In this document: positions 17,679-26,057 of the stretch, piece after piece
Layout of the letters: each line of letters opens with the position of its first letter
How positions within the stretch are numbered: position 1 is the stretch's first letter
Assembly: GCA_964349835.1 (NCBI GenBank)
Contig: CAYGID010000002.1
Span: forward strand, 1 to 64,000
Length of the DNA: 64,000 nt
Direction of reading: 5' to 3'
DNA from: JAQVSH01 sp964349835
GTDB lineage: Bacteria; Bacteroidota; Bacteroidia; Bacteroidales; UBA4181
The notes under the pieces: generated by a model
What the model was told of the DNA's origin: nothing
The model's database searches: none
The model's input: only the letters and a program-made list of their open reading frames with translations
Made by a program: the position numbers and the translations under genes

Positions 17679-18356
17679 TTAGTTGGTGGTAAGATCAATC
17701 TGCCAGGTACCGGGACGTTCGATCAGCACTTTGATCTCACATTTGTTGCCGGTGGTGGGAGCCGAACCTTTGAGATGAATCGTAAAGGGAAAGGCTTCCG
17801 ATTTCAGGTCGGAGTAGGTGGCTCTGGAGCCCTCTTCGTCGAACTCAAGGTTCGATTTACCCACCTGTGTGAAGTATTGCAGTCCGTTTACGGTGATGTT
17901 ATTGAACGAGGTGCCGTTCTGTTTTACCACAACGCGCACAATGCCGTCTTTAGTTTGTACTTCGTATCCGTCTTTGGTTCGACCCAGATATTTTGCGTTT
18001 TCGAAATAGCCTTCAAGGACGCCCTTTTCAGGATCGGCAAAGGTAATCTTGGCTTTCCCTGTAAACTCGCCTTTACTGAATTCGCCCTCATATTTGTCGC
18101 CTTTGACAAAGGGATATTCGTTGACTACTCGGTCGGCACCAAAGATGTAAACACCTTTGCCTTCGGGTACTCCTTTTTTGAAGGTGCCTTCGAAGCTGTC
18201 TTCGCCAACAGCTTTGCCCTTTCCTTCGGCTACCCCTTTCTTTTGCGCCCCTTCATACGTTCCGCCTGCGATAGCTGCAGGGGCGGAAACCTGAGCGTTG
18301 GCCGTAAATGCCATGGTAGCAAATGCTAACAGAATGCTTGCAAATCTTAGTTTCAT
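17679..18356 (-). CDS. Secreted MORN-repeat protein
   Basis: 225 residues with a signal peptide cut near TANAQ. Residues ~30-125 contain MORN-like repeats with the YEG/FEG-x-x-x-G-x-x-x-GKG pattern: GGTYEGAQKKGVAEGKGK, SFEGTFKKGVPEGKGVY and KYEGEFSKGEFTGKAK. The C-terminal ~100 residues are beta-rich without a recognised domain. MORN proteins are usually structural or membrane-associated, and the role here is unknown. It is a single gene with its own promoter in the htpG-side spacer and the shared nqr terminator downstream. Confidence 0.75.
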   Translation of the reverse strand: MKLRFASILLAFATMAFTANAQVSAPAAIAGGTYEGAQKKGVAEGKGKAVGEDSFEGTFKKGVPEGKGVYIFGADRVVNEYPFVKGDKYEGEFSKGEFTGKAKITFADPEKGVLEGYFENAKYLGRTKDGYEVQTKDGIVRVVVKQNGTSFNNITVNGLQYFTQVGKSNLEFDEEGSRATYSDLKSEAFPFTIHLKGSAPTTGNKCEIKVLIERPGTWQIDLTTN

Positions 18357-18465
18357 TGGAATTAGTTTTAAGGATAAATGAATGCGTGCGTGTGTGTGGT
18401 TCCCTTGTTAGGTAAGATGCAAAAAACGCGCCAAGGTTTAAACGGGCATTTCACATTTCTTGTAA

Positions 18466-18496
18466 CAAAAGTATTGATCTGAACTCTATGAACCAA
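18466..18496 (-). promoter_or_regulatory. Bacteroidota-type promoter of the MORN-repeat gene
   Basis: Reading the minus strand, TTTG (core TTG at 18496-18494) is followed after 20 bp by TACTTTTG (18473-18466). This fits the -33 TTTG / -7 TAnnTTTG layout. It lies about 110 bp before the MORN ATG and just past the htpG stop. Confidence 0.6.
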
Positions 18497-18510
18497 ACAA
18501 ACGCTCAGTT

Positions 18511-20562
18511 TTATTCCTTCATCCATGTTAAACTTCGTTTAATAAATAGCGATAAGGATTCGCCTTTGAGCAAATTATTGGCCAATAGGGCGAGGTCGAC
18601 TAACTGTTTTGGCAGGGCCTTCTCTTTTCCGAAAGCCTTCAAGGCCTCCTCTTTGCGGGTGGTCAGTGCTTGTTCCTTCTCTTCGAGTTCGGATTGCCAC
18701 TCTTTGTCGCTTTGCGCAATCTCCTTCTCTTTTTTGCCTTTCACCTTTTCGCGTACCGTATCCAGTTCTTGCTTCACGGGGATTAACTCCGACTCCACCT
18801 CATTGAGCAGCGAACCGAGCGATTCGTTCTTCTCGCGGCTAATGCGCTTGATGAGTTCGTGACCGGTGTTTACCACCAGGGTGTAATTTTCGGGAAGTGT
18901 GCCGTAAAAATTGAGTCCGCCACCCATAGCCGACATTTCGCGCATTCGGCGCAAAAACTCAGATTGGGTCAGAATCATTGGCGACTCTTCGGCCGACAGC
19001 TCTTCGAAACTTACAAAGTAGTTGCCTCCGGAAGGGAGCACAGGTTCGAGTACCAATCGCAACTCCTCCTGTTCGCGGGGGCTGAGCGCCGACTCTTTAC
19101 TGTTCTCTTTGGGAATCAGTTTTTCAATGACATCGGCGTCGACCCTGGCAAACCTGACATTCTCCAGTTTGCTCTCCAGATGGTTAATGTAGTGCGAATC
19201 GAGCTTGCCGTCGAATACCAGCACATCGTATCCTTTGTTGCGTGCGGCTTCCACAAAGGTGTACTGCTGCACGGCATCGCTTGTGTAGAGGTAAACAATT
19301 TTATTGTCTTTGTCGGTTTGGAGGGGTTCAACGTGGGTTTTGTATTCGTCGCACGTATAATATTTTGCCTCGGTGTTTTTGAAGAGCGAAAATTTGAGGG
19401 CTCTTTCGGCAAACTTCTCCTCGGTGAGCATGCCATACTCAATAAAAAGTTTGAGGTTGTCCCACTTCTTCTCGTACCCTTCGCGGTCGTTTTTAAAGAG
19501 CTCTTCTAATCGGTCGGCAACCTTTTTTGTGATATGATTCGAGATCTTTTTTACGTTACTGTCGCTTTGCAGATAGCTTCGCGATACGTTGAGCGGAATA
19601 TCGGGTGAGTCGATAACGCCATGGAGTAGTGTCAGAAAATCGGGCACGATGCTCTCAACGGTATCGGTCACGAAGACCTGGTTGCAATAGAGTTGAATCT
19701 TGTTGCGCGAGATGTCGAGATTGTCTTTGATTTTCGGGAAATAGAGAATACCGGTCAGGTTAAAGGGATAGTCCACGTTCAGGTGAATGTGGAATAGAGG
19801 CTCTTCGGCCGTGGGAAAGAGTTCGGAGTAGAATTCGGCATACTCCTCTTCAGTTACTTCCGAAGGCTTTTTGTTCCACAACGGTTGCGTGTTGTTAATG
19901 ACTTTGTCTTTTTCGGTTTCAACCTCTTTCCCCTCTTTCCATTCGGTTATTTTTCCAAATACAATCTCTACAGGCAGAAAACGGCAATATTTTTTCAGTA
20001 ACCCTTCTATACGGGCCTTTTCAAGGAACTCTTTCGATTCATCGTCGATGTACATCACCACTTCGGTACCTCTTTCGGCCTTTTCGACCTCCTCGATGGT
20101 GTATTCGGGACTTCCGTCGCATGACCATTTTACCGCCTTGCTCCCTTCACGATACGAAAGCGTGATAACCTCCACCTTTTTCGAAACCATAAAGGCCGAA
20201 TAGAAGCCCAGCCCAAAGTGACCTATCACACCATTCAACTGGCTTTTGTATTTTTCGAGGAACTCGCCGGCACTCGAAAAGGCAATCTGGTTGATATATT
20301 TCTCAACCTCCCCGGCTGTCATACCCACACCCATGTCTTTTACGGTAAGGGTTCCCTTTTCGGAGTTGAGTTCGACCTTTATGGAGAGCTTCTCCGTTGA
20401 CTCTGTGAATTCGCCGGCCGCCGAAACCGCTTTCAGTTTTTGGGTGGCATCAATGGCATTGGAAATAATCTCGCGGAGGAAGATTTCGTGATCGGAGTAG
20501 AGAAACTTCTTGATAATGGGGAAAATATTCTCGGTGGTAACGCCAATAGAACCTTTTTGCAT
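18511..20562 (-). CDS. htpG: Hsp90-family molecular chaperone HtpG
   Basis: 683 residues. The N-terminal GHKL ATPase has LFLREIISNAIDATQKL (the E and N that bind Mg-ATP), DMGVGMT and GVIGHFGLGFYSAFMV. The middle domain (PLWNKKPSEVTEEEY, RNKIQLYCNQVFVTD) and the C-terminal dimerisation region follow. The ATG at 20562 gives a MQKGSIGVTTENIFPIIKKFLYS N-terminus, which matches Bacteroidota HtpG. It is ATP-dependent, cytosolic and monocistronic here, divergent from the M16 protease gene across a 185-bp spacer. Confidence 0.97.
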   Translation of the reverse strand: MQKGSIGVTTENIFPIIKKFLYSDHEIFLREIISNAIDATQKLKAVSAAGEFTESTEKLSIKVELNSEKGTLTVKDMGVGMTAGEVEKYINQIAFSSAGEFLEKYKSQLNGVIGHFGLGFYSAFMVSKKVEVITLSYREGSKAVKWSCDGSPEYTIEEVEKAERGTEVVMYIDDESKEFLEKARIEGLLKKYCRFLPVEIVFGKITEWKEGKEVETEKDKVINNTQPLWNKKPSEVTEEEYAEFYSELFPTAEEPLFHIHLNVDYPFNLTGILYFPKIKDNLDISRNKIQLYCNQVFVTDTVESIVPDFLTLLHGVIDSPDIPLNVSRSYLQSDSNVKKISNHITKKVADRLEELFKNDREGYEKKWDNLKLFIEYGMLTEEKFAERALKFSLFKNTEAKYYTCDEYKTHVEPLQTDKDNKIVYLYTSDAVQQYTFVEAARNKGYDVLVFDGKLDSHYINHLESKLENVRFARVDADVIEKLIPKENSKESALSPREQEELRLVLEPVLPSGGNYFVSFEELSAEESPMILTQSEFLRRMREMSAMGGGLNFYGTLPENYTLVVNTGHELIKRISREKNESLGSLLNEVESELIPVKQELDTVREKVKGKKEKEIAQSDKEWQSELEEKEQALTTRKEEALKAFGKEKALPKQLVDLALLANNLLKGESLSLFIKRSLTWMKE

Positions 20563-20747
20563 GGTGATAATAGTTTAAGTGAAACATTGCCAACCCTCTT
20601 CTCAAATGTTATACCAATGGCTGTTTGCTGTCAATTCGGCAGACCGACCCGACAGCCTTTCGAAATATTATGCTCTTTATGTCAGTTTTCGAGGTCAATT
20701 CGAAAGGGAATTTTGTAATTTCGCTCCCATAATTCTCTAATCCCGGA

Positions 20748-23441
20748 ATGATGAAAAATCTGATAGTAACCGCGCTGTTGTTGGTCTCGTTTGGTGTGTT
20801 GTCTGTATATGGCCAGGAATCTGCTGCCTCGGCAAAGAGAGTTCCGCTCGACGGCATGGTGAGGTATGGGCAGTTGGAAAACGGTCTTACTTACTATGTT
20901 CGAAAAAACACGCTTCCGGCTAATCGGGCCGATTTTTATATTGCACAGAATGTGGGTGCCATCCTGGAAGAGGATAGTCAGAACGGACTGGCCCATTTTC
21001 TGGAACATATGGCCTTTAACGGAACAAAGAACTACTCCGGAAAGGGGATTATTCACTATTTGGAAACTCTGGGGGTTAAGTTCGGTGAGAATATCAATGC
21101 GTATACCTCGCTCGACGAAACGGTTTACAATTTGTCGAATGTGCCGGTGACCCGACCCTCAATTATCGACAGTGCTCTCCTTGTTTTGCACGATTGGTCG
21201 GGCTTTATCTCCCTGAATGGAGAAGAGATCGACAAGGAGAGGGGGGTAATCCGCGAAGAGTGGCGCACGGGCCAGACAGCCAGTCGGCGTCTTTGGGCTG
21301 CCTCCATGAAGCAGATGTTTCCCGGTTCGCAGTATGCCAAACGTGATGTGATTGGCGATACGGCTATCATTAACAACTTTACTCACGAAACGTTGCGTGC
21401 CTACTATAAAAAATGGTATCGACCCGATTTGCAGGCCATTGTGGTGGTTGGCGATATAGACCCCGAAGCGGTGGAGAGCCGCATTAAGAGTATTTTTTCC
21501 GACATTCCCAAGCCGGTTAACCCTGCAGAGCGAATTATTTATGACATTGCCAACAACGAGCAACCTTTGGTTGCCGTGCTTTCCGATCCGGAGGCCCGTT
21601 CGACCCGTATGGAAATCTACTTCAAGCACGATCCGCTGTCGGAAGAGCAAAAGCAGACAGAGGCAGCCTACTTGCTTTCGGTTAAGCATGCGCTCATTTC
21701 GATGATGCTCTCGCAGCGTTTTGCCGAACTTCGGCAGTCGGAAAATCCCCCTTTTGCTTCGGCCGGTGGGTCGTTTACCAATCTGGTGCGGAGTAAAGAT
21801 GGTTTTGCCTTAACCGCTGCTCCTGTCGAAAACAGGGTAGAAACGGCCTTTGAGGCTCTCTTGCGTGAGGCTCGCCGAATGCAACTACACGGTTTTGTTC
21901 TCTCAGAACTGGTGCGGGCTAAGGCAATGCTCTCGAGTAGTCTGGAGCAGCAGTACAACGAGCGCGACAAGCAGCGTTCCGAATCGTTTGTGAACCAGTA
22001 TGTGCGCCATTTTCTNNNNNNNNNNNNNNNNNNNNNNNNNNNNNNNNNNNNNNNNNNNNNNNNNNNNNNNNNNNNNNNNNNNNNNNNNNNNNNNNNNNNN
22101 NNNNNNNNNNNNNNNACCGATCAGGTTTCCGACAAGCCTCTGGTGGAAACTGTTCCCGAAGCCGGTCGGCTCCTGAAAGAGATTCGTCACAAGGAGCTCG
22201 ATTTGGTGGAATGGAGGCTTTCGAACGGAGTGAGAGTACTTCTGAAGCCCACCACCTTTAAGGAGGATGAGGTGCTTTTCTCTGCCTGGAGCGAGGGAGG
22301 TCTTTCTAAGGTAGTAAACGAACAGGATCTCTTCTCTGCACAGCTTGCTGTGACTATTGTGGCTAACAGTGGTTTGGGTGCCTTTTCGTCGACCGATCTG
22401 AACAAGGTGCTGGCGGGTAAGAATGCCTCAATCAGCCCCTCCATGAGTTTATACTACGAGTCGCTGAGCGGCTCCTCTTCGGTGAAAGATTTGGCAACGC
22501 TTCTGCAATTGAACTATCTCTTTTTTACTGCACCCCGTCAAGATGAAAAGGGTGTTCGTGCCGTGATGAACTCTTATCGTACTTCGTTGGCCAATGTGGC
22601 CTCCGATCCCGCGCAAAATTTTAACGATACGGTACAGGTGATGCTTGCCGCACGGCATCCCCGCATGAAACGGATGAACCTGGCCGCTCTCGATGCGGTG
22701 AATCCCGAAAAGGCCTACGAAATATTCAGGAATCGCTTTGCTTCCGGATCCGATTTTACTTTTCTGCTGGTGGGTAACCTGAACCCCGATAGTATCAGGG
22801 GTGCTCTTCTCACCTGGTTGGGCGGGCTTCCCTCGAACCACTCGGCCGAGCGGTTCACCGACTGGAAGATACGCTATCCGACAGGGAAGGTGGTGAACGC
22901 TTTCGAATTTCCCCAAACGGTGAAGAAATCGTCGAATTATGTTGTCTATAACGGCAAATTAAAATATAGTCTCAAAAACGCGATTTGCGTGGAGGCTATT
23001 GGCGAGATTCTCAGTACCCGCTATCTGGAGAGTATTCGTGAGGAGCAGGGTGGAAGCTACGGAGTCAGTTCGTCGGGTTCACTAGCGCGCATCCCCGAAT
23101 CGACAGCCCTTCTCTCAATGCGGTTCGATACAGATCCGGAAATTAAGGATCAGATGTTGGCGATTATTCACGAAGAGGTGCAAAAATTTGTGGAGGAGGG
23201 CCCACGTCGCGACGATTTTCAGAAGGTTAGGGAGGCCATGCTGAAACAGTACAAAGAGAATGTTATGGAGAACGGGTTTTGGCGATCGGCTGCCATTACC
23301 CTCTTCCGCGACGGGCTCAATAGAACGGAACCCTACCGAAAAGCGGTTGAATCGCTCAAGCCCTCCGACTTGCAGAAGGTGCTAAAACAGATTGTGAAGC
23401 AGAAGAATGTGCTTGAGGTGCAGATGATGCCTGCACCGTAA
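20748..23441 (+). CDS. M16-family zinc metalloprotease (pitrilysin type), interrupted by an assembly gap
   Basis: At least 897 codons including 34 undefined. A signal peptide ends near VYGQE. The inverted zinc motif HFLEH (His83, Glu86, His87) with the downstream EEIDKERGVIREEWR region marks the active N-terminal M16 domain. The C-terminal half after the gap is the inactive M16 domain (RYLESIREEQGGSYGVSSSGS). Such periplasmic proteases degrade peptides in a clam-shell chamber. The 100-N gap at 22016-22115 removes the linker between halves. Relatives are usually about 930-940 residues, so the true gap may be somewhat longer than drawn. The gene is monocistronic and convergent with the phosphotransferase gene. 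Confidence 0.92.
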   Translation: MMKNLIVTALLLVSFGVLSVYGQESAASAKRVPLDGMVRYGQLENGLTYYVRKNTLPANRADFYIAQNVGAILEEDSQNGLAHFLEHMAFNGTKNYSGKGIIHYLETLGVKFGENINAYTSLDETVYNLSNVPVTRPSIIDSALLVLHDWSGFISLNGEEIDKERGVIREEWRTGQTASRRLWAASMKQMFPGSQYAKRDVIGDTAIINNFTHETLRAYYKKWYRPDLQAIVVVGDIDPEAVESRIKSIFSDIPKPVNPAERIIYDIANNEQPLVAVLSDPEARSTRMEIYFKHDPLSEEQKQTEAAYLLSVKHALISMMLSQRFAELRQSENPPFASAGGSFTNLVRSKDGFALTAAPVENRVETAFEALLREARRMQLHGFVLSELVRAKAMLSSSLEQQYNERDKQRSESFVNQYVRHFXXXXXXXXXXXXXXXXXXXXXXXXXXXXXXXXXXTDQVSDKPLVETVPEAGRLLKEIRHKELDLVEWRLSNGVRVLLKPTTFKEDEVLFSAWSEGGLSKVVNEQDLFSAQLAVTIVANSGLGAFSSTDLNKVLAGKNASISPSMSLYYESLSGSSSVKDLATLLQLNYLFFTAPRQDEKGVRAVMNSYRTSLANVASDPAQNFNDTVQVMLAARHPRMKRMNLAALDAVNPEKAYEIFRNRFASGSDFTFLLVGNLNPDSIRGALLTWLGGLPSNHSAERFTDWKIRYPTGKVVNAFEFPQTVKKSSNYVVYNGKLKYSLKNAICVEAIGEILSTRYLESIREEQGGSYGVSSSGSLARIPESTALLSMRFDTDPEIKDQMLAIIHEEVQKFVEEGPRRDDFQKVREAMLKQYKENVMENGFWRSAAITLFRDGLNRTEPYRKAVESLKPSDLQKVLKQIVKQKNVLEVQMMPAP
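22016..22115. other. Assembly gap of exactly 100 N inside the M16 protease gene
   Basis: One hundred N replace part of the coding sequence. Exactly 100 is the usual placeholder for a gap of unknown size. The frame is the same on both sides, consistent with one uninterrupted gene. Confidence 0.98.
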
Positions 23442-23461
23442 CGGCAAGTCCGTTACAGTGC
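23433..23461. terminator. Hairpin overlapping the M16 protease stop codon
   Basis: GCACcGTAACGG pairs with CCGTTACaGTGC around the 5-nt loop CAAGT. The stop TAA is inside the left arm. There is no clear T-run immediately after, so termination is plausible but not certain. It separates two convergent genes. Confidence 0.5.
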
Positions 23462-23473
23462 AGGGCCATGCTG

Positions 23474-24580
23474 TCAGGCTTTGGCGAATTTTTTTTTGGC
23501 TCGCTCCACGATGAAACACATCTCATGGAAATGTTTTTCCATGCTGGTTAAGAGGGCAAACTGCGCCAGTGTGCGTTGCCAGTTGTGTTCGGGGTGGTGA
23601 ATCTTGTAATAGGTGTCGCCGTCGAGATAATCGGCAAAGAAGCGCACTGTTTGCATATAGGTGAGCAGCTTTGCACCAAAGGCCAGATGGTCGGTTTCGG
23701 TCGATGTCAGAAAGCTCGATGCAGTGGCCAAATACCCTTCTGTGTAGGCTTCGAAGATTGCCAGATTGATAAATATTTTGCTCAGATCGGCATCATCCTC
23801 AGCACCTGTATTGGCTCCGGTACGCATGAAATCGCCAAAATCCGAAAGAACATATCCAGGCATCACGGTGTCGAGATCGACCACGCAGAGTACCTCGCCG
23901 TTGTGGTCGAACAGTACATTGTTTACCTTGGTGTCGCAATGGTTAATCCGCTTGGGAAGGATACCTTCGCGATGCATCTGTTCGGCCTTGCACATCTCAA
24001 ACGCCCTTTTTTCTATTTCGTCCACCATATATTGTACTTTGGTCAGCCGCCCCGCTTTGTTGTTCTTTACCGCCTCGCGGAAGGTGGCCAAACGCGACTC
24101 CATGTTGTGGAAGTTGGGAATGGTTTCGTGCAGTGGCTCCCCGGGAAGGTCGGCCAGCATCGATTGGAAATCGCCGAACGCTTTTCCGGCAGCATGAGCC
24201 AGTTCGGGGGTGATGCTGTCGTTGTAGCTGATACAGTCGGGAATTAAGATCATCAGACGCCAATAGGAGCCATCGTCGGCACGATAGTACCATTTGCCCC
24301 CTTTGGCAGGAACTAATCTGAGTACGCGGTTTTCGAGGTGATCGACACCCTGCGCCTTCAGTTTTTCGCGGATATGGTTGGTTACCCGGCAAATATTCTC
24401 TTGTAGCTGATCTACATTCTTGAAGATGGCGTGATTGATCTTCTGCAGCACATAATCGGGTTCGGAAGGGGAGAGGGTTCGCACCAAAAAGGATTCATTG
24501 ATGTGACCGGCGCCCAAGGGGCCGCCCGAGAGATATTGGCCTGCGGCCTCGAATTGATGGAAAAGGCTCTGAATGTCCAT
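23474..24580 (-). CDS. APH/choline-kinase-fold phosphotransferase, N-acetylhexosamine kinase-like
   Basis: 368 residues from ATG 24580; an upstream in-frame Met at 24664 gives an atypical extension. Kinase-like features: GAGHINESFLV as nucleotide loop, the Brenner-type catalytic motif HCDTKVNNVLFD, and the metal-binding VVDLDTVMPGYVLSDFGDFMR. The family includes N-acetylhexosamine 1-kinase (NahK) and related sugar kinases. The adjacent hexose transporter and NagB-like fusion support an amino-sugar substrate, but the exact sugar is inference. It is divergent from the MFS transporter across 193 bp. Confidence 0.78.
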   Translation of the reverse strand: MDIQSLFHQFEAAGQYLSGGPLGAGHINESFLVRTLSPSEPDYVLQKINHAIFKNVDQLQENICRVTNHIREKLKAQGVDHLENRVLRLVPAKGGKWYYRADDGSYWRLMILIPDCISYNDSITPELAHAAGKAFGDFQSMLADLPGEPLHETIPNFHNMESRLATFREAVKNNKAGRLTKVQYMVDEIEKRAFEMCKAEQMHREGILPKRINHCDTKVNNVLFDHNGEVLCVVDLDTVMPGYVLSDFGDFMRTGANTGAEDDADLSKIFINLAIFEAYTEGYLATASSFLTSTETDHLAFGAKLLTYMQTVRFFADYLDGDTYYKIHHPEHNWQRTLAQFALLTSMEKHFHEMCFIVERAKKKFAKA

Positions 24581-24773
24581 GGGTTTTGTGGGGTTTCGGT
24601 GGGTGGCGTTAAAGTGTAAAATTGGGGCTTTTTTTTTGTGAATGCAATGGAGAACCACCTCCAAATTGCCGTTTTATGTTGCAGAATAGGTTTTGCCGCA
24701 AAGCAAGTCTGAAATATTCTCGCTATCTTCGTTAGAAACTAATCTTTCTGGTACTTAAATAAACCGAAAACCT

Positions 24774-25985
24774 ATGTCTGTTTCTGCCTCTTCAAGGAGT
24801 TATGTGGGCCCGCTGATTTTTGTAGGGGTCCTCTTTTTTATGATTGGATTTGCATTGGGTATTAATGGCCTGATTGTTCCATTTCTGCGTGAAGCCCTCG
24901 ATATTTCGAAAGGCGAATCGTATCTTGTTTTGGGAGCTACCTTCTCTACCTTCGTCATTTTCGGATATCCATCCGGTTTGCTCATTAAACGGATAGGATA
25001 CAAGAAGGCCATGGTGATTTCGTTTCTCTTTTTTGCGCTGGGACTTTTTCTTTTTGTTCCTGCCGCCCGTCACCAAAGTTTTGGTCTGTTCCTGCTAGCC
25101 TCATTTATAAGCGGTATGGGAAATACGCTTTTGCAGGCAGCCGTGAATCCCTATATTACTATCCTGGGTCCTATGGAAAGTGCTGCCACCCGTATGAGCA
25201 TGATGGGGATAGCCAACAAGGCTGCATGGGCCATTGCACCTATTTTTCTGGGTCTGTTTCTCGATTTGGAGAACGTAGTGCTCGAAGACATCTATTTCCC
25301 GTTCTATCTGATTACAGCCACCTTTGTTATTCTGGGGTTGGTATCGACGTTGGTTCCCCTGCCCGAGGTAAAAGCTGCAGGTGAGGATGATTCTGAGTCG
25401 GGCGATTCGCAAGTGTGCGCTTATGCGGCATCGAAAACCAGCGTATTTCAGTTTCCGCACCTGATGTTAGGACTGGTAACCTTGTTGATGTACGTAGGAG
25501 TCGAAACGGTGGCAATGGCTACGATTGTAGATTATGCCGCTTCGATGAAACTGCCTAATCCCGAAATCTTTACTTCGTATACCGTAATATGTATGGTTGT
25601 AGGGTACCTGGTCGGGGTATTCTTTATTCCCAAATACATTTCGCAGAGCCAGGCGCTCTTTGCCTGTTCGATTATCGGACTTGTGAGTTCGCTAGCCGTT
25701 GTGCTTGTGTCGGGACCACTCTCCATTTGGTTTGTTGCCATGCTCGGTTTGGCGAACTCCTTGATGTGGCCCGCCATCTGGCCGCTGGCCATGTCGGACC
25801 TGGGTAAATATACCAAGGTGGGTTCCTCGTTACTGGTGATGGCGATTGTGGGTGGCGCTATCTTCCCGGTTTTGTACGGGTGGTTATCGGATCTTACAGC
25901 AAGCATGCAATCGGGATATTGGATCTGTTTCCCCGCCTATCTGATGATTTTTTACTATGCGCTTGCCGGCCATAAGATCCGGTAA
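24774..25985 (+). CDS. MFS sugar transporter, FucP/NagP-like (glucose/galactose/GlcNAc class)
   Basis: 403 residues and about twelve membrane helices. GVLFFMIGFALGINGLIVPFL at the N-terminus, then GYPSGLLIKRIGYKK as the family's loop 2-3 signature, and GMGNTLLQAAVNPYITILGP are typical of the fucose/glucose/N-acetylglucosamine permease group. These are proton symporters in the inner membrane. Placement between a hexosamine-kinase-like gene and a NagB-like gene favours GlcNAc or a related amino sugar, but specificity cannot be read from sequence alone. A TATCTTCG element (24724-24731) is a weak -7 candidate. Confidence 0.85.
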   Translation: MSVSASSRSYVGPLIFVGVLFFMIGFALGINGLIVPFLREALDISKGESYLVLGATFSTFVIFGYPSGLLIKRIGYKKAMVISFLFFALGLFLFVPAARHQSFGLFLLASFISGMGNTLLQAAVNPYITILGPMESAATRMSMMGIANKAAWAIAPIFLGLFLDLENVVLEDIYFPFYLITATFVILGLVSTLVPLPEVKAAGEDDSESGDSQVCAYAASKTSVFQFPHLMLGLVTLLMYVGVETVAMATIVDYAASMKLPNPEIFTSYTVICMVVGYLVGVFFIPKYISQSQALFACSIIGLVSSLAVVLVSGPLSIWFVAMLGLANSLMWPAIWPLAMSDLGKYTKVGSSLLVMAIVGGAIFPVLYGWLSDLTASMQSGYWICFPAYLMIFYYALAGHKIR

Positions 25986-26000
25986 TAAGTGATGCGTGAT

Positions 26001-26055
26001 AATTATAAGTTGTGAGTGATAAGTGATGAGCACTTATCACTCACAACTTATAATT
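26001..26055. repeat. Long perfect inverted repeat between convergent genes
   Basis: Two 25-bp arms (26001-26025 and 26031-26055) are exact reverse complements around a 5-nt loop ATGAG. The right arm ends 2 bp before the minus-strand stop at 26058. The arms contain repeated GTGATAA-like units, and similar units precede the left arm at 25987-26000. It could act as a bidirectional terminator or mRNA-stabilising hairpin. It lacks a clean T-tract and is unusually long and A+T-rich. Confidence 0.9.
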
Positions 26056-26057
26056 TA

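Noticed and set aside
17634..18329. Plus-strand open frame of 231 codons opposite the MORN gene
   Set aside because: It begins inside the terminator stem and mirrors the MORN gene; the minus-strand protein has a signal peptide and repeats.
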